Shown here: positions 44,651 through 52,721 of the stretch, piece by piece
How positions within the stretch are numbered: position 1 is the first letter of the stretch
Layout of the letters: every line of letters starts with the position of its first letter
Source: Denitrificimonas halotolerans
Lineage (GTDB): Bacteria > Pseudomonadota > Gammaproteobacteria > Pseudomonadales > Pseudomonadaceae
Direction of reading: 5' to 3'
DNA length: 64,000 nucleotides
Assembly (NCBI RefSeq): GCF_034259425.1
Contig: NZ_JAXIVU010000006.1
Span: 62,001-126,000, forward strand
Made by a program: the position numbers and the translations under genes
Notes under the pieces: generated by a model
Database searches by the model: none
Told to the model about the DNA's origin: nothing
What the model saw: the letters and a program-made list of their open reading frames with translations, nothing else

Positions 44651-44685
44651 GCAGGCGTTAGATATCCGGCCCGTAGCCGCTTAAT

Positions 44686-44701
44686 TGGCATGGCTATTGC
44701 T
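44686..44701 (+). promoter_or_regulatory. Second sigma-54-like promoter sequence, antisense to tus
   Basis: TGGCATGGCTATTGCT matches the -24/-12 consensus with the correct spacing. It lies in the gap after the cardiolipin synthase gene and points into the 3' end of the tus-like gene on the opposite strand. It may be chance, or drive an antisense RNA. Confidence 0.35.
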
Positions 44702-45596
44702 AAGTGTTACGTAGTGGGACTTGCTCAATTGTTTCCCCCTGAAAATACCCCAATAAAGTAGCTTCTAACTTATCTGAGCGGGTTTTACGCTGAGCGGCTA
44801 TATCTGCGTTGAACTCAGCAATAATACGCAGCGCTGGTGCTGAATCTTGCAGAATGATGAGAGGAAGTGGAGCAGTAACAGGGCCTGCTTTGCCGCTCCA
44901 GTGGGTGACATTAGCCACTGGCTGCACCTTAACTTGACGTCGGATACGAATTGAGTTTTGTGGTGCTGTCATGATGTTATTTAATAGTTGGTTGAGAGTG
45001 GCGCTGTAGTCAATGCTAGTAGAGTGCTCTAAAGCGTTATTAATACGTTTAATGAGTCGTGCTTTATTTGGGTAGACTAAGGATTGTTGTTGTGACCAGT
45101 TAAAGCGCACTGATTTGATATCATCCTGATGATAGCAGCGGATTAATCTGTATAGATGTACTGTCATCACGCCAGGACAAGCTTGTTTAAGCACTTCAAA
45201 GCGAGCATTGGCGGTGCTGAAGTGTTCCACTACATAATTTTTGATGGCTAGCTTGGCGTTGTTTATGGTGTTTACGCATTCAACAATTTGCGTGGCATGA
45301 GGTGTATGCTGAGTGTCAAACCAAATTGCACCAGGCATACGTCGTGCACTTTTCTGCGAGAGTCCCGCAATGATATGAAGGTCCTTATAAGCTTTGAGGG
45401 CGGCTTCAAGTGCCGCTTGATCGCTATAAATATTGGGCGTGATAATAGGTAAAGGATCATGCTCTTGAGCTTTTGTCAGCGGTGGAATTTGTGCAACCAC
45501 GGCTTGTTGCGGAGGTGTTTTGCTCATTAATTTTTGCAGCAAGTTCAACTGATCAAGCAACACATTATAGTGCTGCTTTAAAAAGACAATATCCAT
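44700..45596 (-). CDS. tus: Tus-like DNA replication terminus-binding protein
   Basis: The 298-residue protein is similar to E. coli Tus (309 residues) along its length: RRMPGAIWF against RLPGV, NARFEVLKQACPGVMTVHLYRLI against AARFEW..LPGLITLNAYRTL, VRFNWS against LRFGWA, and the DNA-binding strand RIRRQVKVQPVANVTHW against KIKRPVKVQPIARVWY. Tus blocks replication forks at Ter sites. By that alignment the lock residue H144 of E. coli is lysine (K137) here, whereas F140 and G149 are kept. Tus on a pseudomonad chromosome is unusual. The family assignment is strong; function is inferred. Confidence 0.82.
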   Translation of the reverse strand: MDIVFLKQHYNVLLDQLNLLQKLMSKTPPQQAVVAQIPPLTKAQEHDPLPIITPNIYSDQAALEAALKAYKDLHIIAGLSQKSARRMPGAIWFDTQHTPHATQIVECVNTINNAKLAIKNYVVEHFSTANARFEVLKQACPGVMTVHLYRLIRCYHQDDIKSVRFNWSQQQSLVYPNKARLIKRINNALEHSTSIDYSATLNQLLNNIMTAPQNSIRIRRQVKVQPVANVTHWSGKAGPVTAPLPLIILQDSAPALRIIAEFNADIAAQRKTRSDKLEATLLGYFQGETIEQVPLRNT

Positions 45597-45943
45597 GTGG
45601 AGGACCTAGTTAACTTTACAAGTTTAAACCATCATACATAAGCAGCTTAAAAAAATAAACTAACCTACTCAATAAAAAATATGTCAACAAAAAGCAGGGG
45701 ATGCGCAAGCTTTTATAGTGTGAGAGTTTTGTATATTACGCATTTTTCACTTTCTATTACTGATGGCCAGGGTTTTACGTGAAGCTGATAAGTGTGTAAA
45801 TAGTAGTTAACAAGCTTATGTTGCTCAGTTTTGGTATAATATTGCCCTTTAAATATCGGTTATTTGCACTGTTTAATAGGCTGCTGCACCAGTTGATAAG
45901 TGGTTTATAAGCAAGATTATTACTTAATTAAGGCAAGCGTTCG
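45597..45943. other. AT-rich divergent region between tus and the NERD-protein gene
   Basis: No gene is seen in 347 bases. On the minus strand, TTGACA near 45692 could be part of a tus promoter. TATAAT occurs on the plus strand near 45836. Two stretches loosely resemble Ter sequences with insertions or gaps: minus strand 45608-45628 (ACTTGTAAAGTTAACTAGG) and minus strand about 45805-45823 (ATAAGCTTGTTAACTAC). Confidence 0.35.
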
Positions 45944-46897
45944 ATGTCGATTTTACTTTACGGCCAGCAAGCTGATCGTACCCATGAAAATCAAATGTTA
46001 AGGGCTTTTATTGATGCTCTGCAGGTAGATTGGGCGCATACAGGTAAAGATATAGTTCTGATTGCTAATAGTATGTGGAACGGGGTAGAGCTTGATCTAG
46101 TGTGCATTTTGCCAACGGCAATTATAATAGTGGACTTTAAGCACTACAGTGGTCATCTAGAAGGAACAGAAAATGGCCCTTGGCGAGTGGGTGGCGTTGA
46201 GGTAAAGGGAGGCAGTAAAAAGAATCCTTTTCAGCAGCTGCGCGATAATAAGTTTGCAGTCATAAATTGGTTAAAAAATAATAATTTATTGTCAGAGCAA
46301 AATATTGGGCATATCAATGCCGCGGTAGTATTTTCTGGCCCTATTGATGGTGCTGCTACTATTTCAGTTAAAGCATCCTACTGGTTTCACACTACAGATT
46401 TGTTGCGCTGCGCTACCACCTTAGCTGATATCAGCTCTGCAGAGCTGAAAATTTACCCCGGAGATATTCGAGCAATTTTAGATTGCTTAGGAGTGCAAGG
46501 TATTTTGCACTATTATGGTCAAGCCAATTACCCGTTAAAACTAATATCCGCACCGCAACGTTTGTCAGATTCTGAACAGAAGTACATGCTGGATAGCGAA
46601 TGCGAAGCTAAAGAAAACCAAGCCAAACAAGACGTAAGCCAAACAGCAGTAATACATGTACCGCGTAAGCGCATGTCTGTTTTGTTTAAGTCTACGTTAG
46701 TGCTAGGTTGTTTATTTGTAGTAATAGCAATTTTTAGCCAGCTTTACCCAAATAAAGGACATAGTGATGCGATGCAGCAACTGCCGTCTTTGGAAAGCCA
46801 AACAGATGGTTTTCCGATGCAGCTAGAGCAGATAATATCACCTGCTTTTCAGCAAAGTGCAGCAGCTCTGTATGTTGATCAAGAAGTATTGGTTTGA
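45944..46897 (+). CDS. NERD-domain nuclease-like protein with one membrane helix, probably truncated
   Basis: The 317-residue protein has a nuclease-related domain (NERD) in residues 1-190, with candidate catalytic residues D51 (VELDLV) and D64-x-K66 (IIIVDFKHY). Residues 247-267 form one membrane helix. The C-terminal 50 residues are polar. Beyond the TGA stop the same frame continues GAVVYTTVLKSVYVNLE before a second stop, which looks like an OB-fold-type strand pattern, so the C-terminus may have been lost by a nonsense change. It faces the decayed helicase. Confidence 0.7.
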   Translation: MSILLYGQQADRTHENQMLRAFIDALQVDWAHTGKDIVLIANSMWNGVELDLVCILPTAIIIVDFKHYSGHLEGTENGPWRVGGVEVKGGSKKNPFQQLRDNKFAVINWLKNNNLLSEQNIGHINAAVVFSGPIDGAATISVKASYWFHTTDLLRCATTLADISSAELKIYPGDIRAILDCLGVQGILHYYGQANYPLKLISAPQRLSDSEQKYMLDSECEAKENQAKQDVSQTAVIHVPRKRMSVLFKSTLVLGCLFVVIAIFSQLYPNKGHSDAMQQLPSLESQTDGFPMQLEQIISPAFQQSAAALYVDQEVLV

Positions 46898-46969
46898 GGA
46901 GCTGTGGTATACACTACAGTTTTAAAAAGTGTGTATGTAAACCTAGAATAACTATACCTCAAGAAAAAT

Positions 46970-48503
46970 TTAACCGTGCTTGTTTGAAGCGAATGCGTGG
47001 TGATTCCCTAAAAAGTCCAATATTACAACATGGGTTTTTTGGGTTTCTTGCGATAAACGCGCAGTCCATGGCCTAATTGTTGCAGCGCAGCATGGCGAGT
47101 CAGTTCTGCTCCAGCACGCACGCCCTGTCGCTGAAAATATCTGCTCATAAAATCAACATGTTTTTGCAAAATACAAAAACCTAAGGTACGGCTTTGTTTG
47201 TGTTTACACCAAGACTGATAAATATGCTTAGCGCGCTGCTGGGTTGCAAAAGCATGTTCGATTTGCTCGGGATCAAAATATCCATTACGCCAAGGAATTT
47301 CTTGGTAATTCACATGCTCATCATAAATACCATAATAATGGATGGGTATGAGCAACTGTGCGTTGATGCCATGTACAATGCGCTCAAAGACCAAGTTGTT
47401 GTCGTATAATGAAAGGATATCAGCTTGGTCGGTGCGTTCCGAGGTGGCGGTCAGGCCTAATAAGAACCGCGGACTAAAATACTGCAGAATAGCTCGATAA
47501 CTTGGTGCACTGGCATGGTGAAATTCATCCATTACGATGTAATCAAAAAATATGTGGGACTAAAGCATTGTAATGCTTCTGGTTTGCTGAGGCTTTGTAC
47601 TGAGGCGAAGAGAAAGTCTGCCCCCACTTCTTTAGGTGAGGCTTGAAATAAGCCGGTATGTACTCCTTCATGCACACGATTAAATACAGCTTGAGCTTGC
47701 AATAAAATCTCTTCGCGGTGAGCAACAAATAAAACTCGTTTGGCGCGCAACTGTCAAGTGTCAAAAGCAGCTAACTAAGTTTTTCCCATACCGGTGGCTA
47801 GAACCACTAAGCCACGTGAGAAATCATCAAAACGGGTATTAACTAGAGCTTGTAGTGCTTCGGTTTGTACACTATTGGGACTAGGGGCATAAGGTTCATT
47901 GACAAAATTTGTCAACGATTGCAGTAGCGGGATGCGTTTTTGCCGCCTTGCGCTGTAACGGTCAACCCGGGCTGCAGTTAAAACTGAGCTGCGTGGATCT
48001 TTTAGCAATTGCGTAAATGCGTTACGAATGTGCAAAAACTTTCGTGCGGCTTTTGAATCTTTAGGAGGGGCAGTCATGTCGCCAAGACCATTCATAAGCA
48101 TTTGTCAGTGCCGTACGGCTGTATTGTTAGAACCAATAAATGCACTGTCTTGTAGCGTTTGTTCGTGCTTATTGTGTGTGAAAATATAGGTTTTTAAATG
48201 AAAGCTAGTTTCGTTTATGCACTCAAATATATGCACTTGTGCCCCGCGTTCAGCCAGCATTAGCAGCTCATGCAGGGCATGAGGGTGAGTGATATCTAAA
48301 TAGTCAGAAGTAAGAATACGAATCACAGCACCGTTATGAAGTGCCTCTATTAAAGGATCAAATAGTAAAACCAAACCGGATGGTTGGATAAATGACACAG
48401 CAATTTCTATATCGGTTGCCTGATAGATTGTTTCGAGTAGTTTAGGCAGTAATGGGTCGTGCTGTGTCCCCGTGGTCAAGCGGTGGCTATTGATGAGCAT
48501 CAA
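46970..48503 (-). pseudogene. Decayed PLD/DEAH-box helicase (DUF3427-type)
   Basis: Fragments in several frames form one helicase. From the N-terminus: a PLD-like domain ending AFIGSNN (then frameshifted to SRTALTNAYEWSWRH), VVLATGMGKT (Walker A) followed by a stop, KRVLFVAHREEILLQAQ in another frame, DEFHHASAPSYRAIL (Walker B) and LLGLTATSERTDQADI. After GVRAGAELTRHAAL the sequence jumps to LQQLGHGLRVYRKKPKKPM, losing the motif V region, and ends in VILDFLGNHHAF in a shifted frame. At least three frameshifts and one internal deletion make it non-functional. Confidence 0.85.
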
Positions 48504-48508
48504 GAGTG

Positions 48509-49090
48509 TTACTTATTAGCAATGAGCAATGCATTAAGCCACTGCTCATCTCCTCGTTCAGGGCGTTGGTCTTCTGTAACCCAGGCTTCTTTAATGGTTA
48601 AACCTGTATCTTCTAAAAACTTTTCAAGACGCTCCTCGTTGCAATTGGTGAAGTGGCGACCATTGTGACTGCTTTCGTCTTCACCATATTTAAAGGAAAC
48701 ATACATCACGCCGTTGTCTTTAAGTAGTTCGCCTAAATGTTTCAGTGTAGCAGGTAGGTTAATGGCAGGAACGTGCAACAAAGAAGCACAGGCCCAAATA
48801 CCTGCATAAGTTTGTTCGCTAGTGAAGTTGAGAAAGGTGCTTAGCTGTACATTAATGCCTGTAACATTCTGAGCAATTTTAACTAGCTTTGGTGTGGCAT
48901 CAAATGCTTCAACTTTATAGCCCATTTTCATAAAGGCGAGTGTATCGCGACCAGCTCCACAACCGGCATCTAGAATTCTACTGGAATCTGGTAATTGAGC
49001 TAGAAAACGCTCATAGAGTGGACTCATATCCACATCCAAAGTGTCTTGAGCGAATTGTTCAGCATTGTCTTCGTAGTATTCTAGTGTCAT
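48509..49090 (-). CDS. Class I SAM-dependent methyltransferase
   Basis: The 193-residue protein has a Rossmann methyltransferase core with motif I ILDAGCGAGRDTLAF, the acidic motif VEAFDATPKLV, and a WACASLLHVP segment, of the TehB/UbiE-like type. The start at 49090 has GGAG nine bases upstream; a longer ORF adds 11 residues. It ends 5 bp before the decayed helicase, so they formed one operon. Such a methyltransferase next to a PLD/DUF3427 helicase recurs in other genomes as I recall it, suggesting a former defence or nucleic-acid cassette. Confidence 0.75.
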   Translation of the reverse strand: MTLEYYEDNAEQFAQDTLDVDMSPLYERFLAQLPDSSRILDAGCGAGRDTLAFMKMGYKVEAFDATPKLVKIAQNVTGINVQLSTFLNFTSEQTYAGIWACASLLHVPAINLPATLKHLGELLKDNGVMYVSFKYGEDESSHNGRHFTNCNEERLEKFLEDTGLTIKEAWVTEDQRPERGDEQWLNALLIANK

Positions 49091-49702
49091 AAATAAATTC
49101 TCCAGTATTGCCTGTGCTCGCAAGCTGTAGCACTCTTAACTTAACCGAGTAGCTTACTGGATCCAAATGATTCTTTCATCAGCTTCAATCAAATTCGAGC
49201 TGTTGTATCTGTAGGGTTTGTTTTTTTGCAAATCTCAGAGTGACAGCTAAGGTTGCAGTGGCTAAATGTACTAAAAATAAAGGGGCATGCTTATGTGGTA
49301 ATGGCCATAGATGTCTTTTTTATAAAAGAACGAGTGAGGTTTGTATTGGTTCAAAAAAAGTATGTGCCATACCTTAAAGTGGTAATGAGATGATAGATTT
49401 GTCTGTTTCCCACTGGATCGTATATGTGTAGATGGATATCTAGTCGAGTAGGTGCTTATCATTGCTTAAGCAGTGCTAATGTTAATTTTAGTATGTTCAA
49501 TTGAGGTACGGTTCAGGTTTTTGTGGCGATGAGCAAATTTAATGAGACTCTATAATGCTGTGCTGAATATTTTATATTTTAATAAGTTTTAGCTTGTTTT
49601 GCTTTGAGCGTTATGGGGTGGCCGTTGAATTGGTTGTTTTTTAAACGATTGGTGGTTTAAAGCAACAAAAAGAATTTTTTTAAAATATTTTCATAAAAAT
49701 GC
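49091..49702. other. Non-coding region before tRNA-Met
   Basis: About 610 AT-rich bases without a supported gene. A 63-codon minus-strand ORF at 49271-49462 has no ribosome binding site or recognisable domain. Some of it may be debris from the accessory segment, as it lies between the methyltransferase and a tRNA gene. Confidence 0.35.
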
Positions 49703-49731
49703 TTGACACGATTCATGGAAACTAGAATAAT
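49703..49731 (+). promoter_or_regulatory. Promoter of tRNA-Met
   Basis: TTGACA (49703-49708) is followed after 17 bases by AATAAT (49726-49731), 14 bases before the tRNA. A GC-rich discriminator (CGCGCC) follows, typical of stable-RNA promoters. Confidence 0.75.
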
Positions 49732-49745
49732 ACGCGCCATCGCAA

Positions 49746-49822
49746 GGCTACATAGCTCAGTTGGTTAGAGCGCAGCATTCATAATGCTGATGTCCCAGGT
49801 TCAAGTCCCGGTGTAGCCACCA
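49746..49822 (+). tRNA. tRNA-Met(CAT), elongator type
   Basis: The cloverleaf is complete: acceptor GGCTACA/TGTAGCC, D-arm AGCTCAGTTGGTTAGAGC, anticodon stem-loop CAGCATTCATAATGCTG with anticodon CAT, T-loop GTTCAAGTC, and encoded CCA. Fully paired acceptor end and close match to elongator Met tRNA exclude initiator; a lysidine-modified Ile tRNA is less likely. Confidence 0.93.
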
Positions 49823-49832
49823 ATTTTATATT

Positions 49833-49866
49833 AAAGGGTTAGCTCAGGCTAACCCTTTTTTTTTCC
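49833..49866 (+). terminator. Terminator of tRNA-Met
   Basis: AAAGGGTTAGC pairs with GCTAACCCTTT around TCAG and is followed by a run of T, 11 bases after the tRNA. Confidence 0.93.
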
Positions 49867-49966
49867 AATTTGAAAGTATTCTTTGAATGTCATTAGGGCT
49901 TTATACCTCAGCGTGTACACTAGAGATGTTGCAGGCTCTTAAATTTGACTAAGGAGTATTTTATTT

Positions 49967-50548
49967 ATGGCTGCTAAAAAGATTCTGATGCTAGTTGGTG
50001 ACTACGTAGAAGATTACGAAGTGATGGTGCCATTTCAGGCGTTGCAGATGGTCGGTCATACTGTGCATGCTGTGTGTCCAAATAAAAAGGCAGGTGAGTT
50101 TGTACGTACAGCCATTCATGATTTTGAAGGCGATCAAACATACAGTGAGAAGTTGGGTCATAATTTTGTACTGAACTTTAACTTCTCTGATGTGAAAGCA
50201 ACTGACTATGATGCATTGATTGTGCCTGGTGGACGCTCACCAGAGTACTTACGTTTGAATGCTGAGGTGTTAGAGCTAATCCAGGCTTTCGATCGACCCA
50301 AAAAACCAATTGCTGCAGTCTGTCATGGACCACAACTCTTAGCAGCAGCGGGCATTTTAGATGATCGTGAGTGCGCAGCTTATCCTGCCTGTGGTCCTGA
50401 TGTCGAAATGGCTGGCGGGCATTATATTGAGTTGGACGTAAATGGTGCACATTTAGAGGGGAATTTGGTTACTGCACCTGCATGGCCGGCTCACCCCACT
50501 TGGTTGGCTGGTTTCTTAATGTTGCTAGGTACTAAAATTACCCTTTAA
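49967..50548 (+). CDS. DJ-1/PfpI-family protein
   Basis: The 193-residue protein has the PfpI-type catalytic set: E15 in GDYVEDYE, C119-H120 in AAVCHGPQ, and the IVPGGRSPEYLR loop. Members act as glutamine amidotransferase-like hydrolases or deglycases (YhbO/YajL type). The exact activity is uncertain. AAGGAG lies before the start. Confidence 0.85.
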   Translation: MAAKKILMLVGDYVEDYEVMVPFQALQMVGHTVHAVCPNKKAGEFVRTAIHDFEGDQTYSEKLGHNFVLNFNFSDVKATDYDALIVPGGRSPEYLRLNAEVLELIQAFDRPKKPIAAVCHGPQLLAAAGILDDRECAAYPACGPDVEMAGGHYIELDVNGAHLEGNLVTAPAWPAHPTWLAGFLMLLGTKITL

Positions 50549-50707
50549 ATTTGATGTGAGTGTAACATTGCTTGATGCGCTCTAAATGCCTGCCTGTTAA
50601 GATGCAGAAGGACTCTCCTCAGGAATTTCGCCAATGAGTAGTAAGGCACTGTAGAGTAGAGTGGTTTAACTCCAACTAAACTCTTGTCTCGAACAAAAGG
50701 AAATAAT

Positions 50708-51208
50708 ATGACGACCGTTACATTAAAAGGTACACCTGTACGTATTGATGGCCATTTTCCACAAGAAGGTGAGCAGGCTCCAGCATTTAGCTTGGTGAAT
50801 ACAACGCTCGAAGACGTAAGTTTGTCCAGCCTGGGTGGTTTGCGTAAAATTATTAATATTTTCCCAAGCATTGATACCCCAACCTGCGCAACTTCTGTAC
50901 GTAAATTTAATGAAAAAGCATCAGGGTTAAAAAATACACGTGTGCTTTGTGTTTCTGCGGATTTACCTTTTGCACATGCACGCTTTTGTGGTGCTGAAGG
51001 CCTAGATCGGGTGCTATCTTTGTCAACTATGCGTGATCCTGATTTTTTCCAGTCTTACGGTGTTGATATTGCTGAAGGTCCATTAGCTGGACTGGGTGCG
51101 CGAGCGGTGATTGTTTTAGATGAAGAGAACAATGTATTGCATAGTGAATTAGTCTCTGAAATAGCTGATGAGCCGAACTATGAAGCTGCAATTGCAGCAT
51201 TGAACTAA
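50708..51208 (+). CDS. tpx: Thiol peroxidase Tpx
   Basis: The 166-residue atypical 2-Cys peroxiredoxin reduces hydroperoxides with thioredoxin. The peroxidatic cysteine is C60 in SIDTPTCATSV and the resolving cysteine C94 in FAHARFCGAEG. The start at 50708 (MTTVTLKGTPV) is chosen because GGAAA precedes it and the upstream extension is unconserved. It has its own hairpin downstream. Confidence 0.95.
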   Translation: MTTVTLKGTPVRIDGHFPQEGEQAPAFSLVNTTLEDVSLSSLGGLRKIINIFPSIDTPTCATSVRKFNEKASGLKNTRVLCVSADLPFAHARFCGAEGLDRVLSLSTMRDPDFFQSYGVDIAEGPLAGLGARAVIVLDEENNVLHSELVSEIADEPNYEAAIAALN

Positions 51209-51220
51209 ATACTCAGTTTG

Positions 51221-51248
51221 CGCGGTAGTGTTTTGATATGCTACCGCG
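51221..51248 (+). terminator. Stem-loop after tpx
   Basis: CGCGGTAG pairs perfectly with CTACCGCG around a 12-base loop, 12 bases after the tpx stop codon. There is no T-run, so its strength is uncertain. Confidence 0.55.
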
Positions 51249-51452
51249 TGATTCTGTAACGTTGCCTTTATGATGTGCAATGCATCTCTAGATAAAAGAT
51301 AGATTGGCAGCAAGATTGGGGCGTCACCGTGCATTGACGGCTTAGCATTGATGTTAAGTGAATAAGGCTTAACGTAAATTGATGGTAAAGAACCTGCTAA
51401 GCAGGACGAAGGCTGCTATCTTTCATATTCCTAAGGACTGTGATGAGCTGAT

Positions 51453-52721
51453 ATGCCTGACTCTTCTATAAAATTTGCAAAAAAAACCTCAAAAAAAGTT
51501 TATTTTTTAATGCTGTTGATTGGTGTGATCGCGACTGCTGTTTGGTGGTGGTTGCAATCAAACGCAAAATCAGCAGCTGTCGCTCCGCGTATGGGTGGTA
51601 GTTTTATGGGAGTTGTGCCAGTTCATGCACAACAGGTTCGTCATGATCGATTTACTGTAAAGCTTAAAGCTTTGGGTACAGTAACCCCATGGAACATGGT
51701 GAGTGTTACCAGTCAGGTCAGTGGTGAATTGGATCAGGTGTTATTTAGCGAGGGGCAGTATGTTGAGAAAGGTACTGTGTTGGCACAGATTGATCCGCGT
51801 AACTATCAGGTTGCTTTATTACAAGCTGAGGGTGCTTTACAAGAAGCTCGCGCCCAATTGGCTAGCGCTGAGTTGGACCTTAAGCGTTATCAGGGGCTCT
51901 ATAAAGAAGACTCTGTGGCTAGACAAACCTTAGAGCAGCAGCAGGCCCTTGTTGCGCAGTTGCAGGGAAGTGTAAAAGTACGTCAGGCGCAGCGTAATAA
52001 TGCCAAGCTGGATGTGGAGCATACTCGTGTTATAGCGCCTATTGCAGGTCGTTTAGGTTTGCGTGCTTTAGATGCTGGTAATTATGTATCAGCAGCAGTA
52101 ACTGAGTTGGTAACCATCGCCCAAGATAATCCCATTGCGGTAAGCTTTACGATTCCTGAGCATGAGCTGCAGGCTGTTTTGCAAGCTTATCGACAAGGTC
52201 AAACTTTAAGTGTCCAAGCTTGGAATCGCGATGAAAATAAGATGCTTGCACAAGGTGAGCTTCATAGCATCGATAATCAAGTGGATATCAGTACGGGCAG
52301 TGTACGCTTAAAAGCACGGTTTTCTAATTCAGAGCAACTGTTATTTCCTAATCAGTTTGTGAACGTACACTTACAAGTTGCAGTGCATGATGATGCTTTA
52401 CTTATACCGGCAGATGCAATTCAGTTCGGTACAAGTGGCCGCTTTGTGTGGAAAATAAAAGAAGACGATACCGTTGTTGTACAACCAATTAAATTGCGCG
52501 ACAGCGATGGAGTTTCGTCCATGTTGGAGTCAGGTCTTGAGGTTGGTGACTGGGTGGTAGTTGAAGGTGTGGACCGCTTACGTAATGGTAGTAAAGTGGA
52601 ACGAGTTATGCCAACGGAACAAGGATCAGTGACTGCAGAGACGTCGGCCACCATGGAAAACAAAACACCAAATAAAGCCTTAAAGCCCAAATTGACGTCT
52701 AAGCAGAAGCCAGCAAAATGA
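51453..52721 (+). CDS. muxA: RND efflux periplasmic adaptor (MuxA/MdtA-like)
   Basis: The 422-residue membrane-fusion protein has an N-terminal anchor (residues 16-36), a lipoyl/hairpin domain with GELDQVLFSEGQYVEKGTVLAQIDPRNYQ, and a beta-barrel domain (APIAGRLGLRALDAGNYVSA). It links the two inner-membrane pumps to the outer-membrane channel. Its stop overlaps the next start (ATGA). A clear Shine-Dalgarno is not seen near 51453; AAGGA lies about 18 bases away. Confidence 0.88.
   Translation: MPDSSIKFAKKTSKKVYFLMLLIGVIATAVWWWLQSNAKSAAVAPRMGGSFMGVVPVHAQQVRHDRFTVKLKALGTVTPWNMVSVTSQVSGELDQVLFSEGQYVEKGTVLAQIDPRNYQVALLQAEGALQEARAQLASAELDLKRYQGLYKEDSVARQTLEQQQALVAQLQGSVKVRQAQRNNAKLDVEHTRVIAPIAGRLGLRALDAGNYVSAAVTELVTIAQDNPIAVSFTIPEHELQAVLQAYRQGQTLSVQAWNRDENKMLAQGELHSIDNQVDISTGSVRLKARFSNSEQLLFPNQFVNVHLQVAVHDDALLIPADAIQFGTSGRFVWKIKEDDTVVVQPIKLRDSDGVSSMLESGLEVGDWVVVEGVDRLRNGSKVERVMPTEQGSVTAETSATMENKTPNKALKPKLTSKQKPAK

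Noticed and set aside
45725..45755. dif-like sequence around TGTATA near tus
   Set aside because: The centre matches, but both XerC/XerD half-sites are poor; a real dif should match at most positions.
46894..47076. Plus-strand ORF of 60 codons after the NERD gene
   Set aside because: Its second half is antisense to the helicase remnant (VILDFLGNHHAF on the minus strand), and it has no ribosome binding site.
49271..49462. Minus-strand 63-codon ORF before tRNA-Met
   Set aside because: Low-complexity, Tyr/His/Ser-rich translation without ribosome binding site or neighbours; likely chance.
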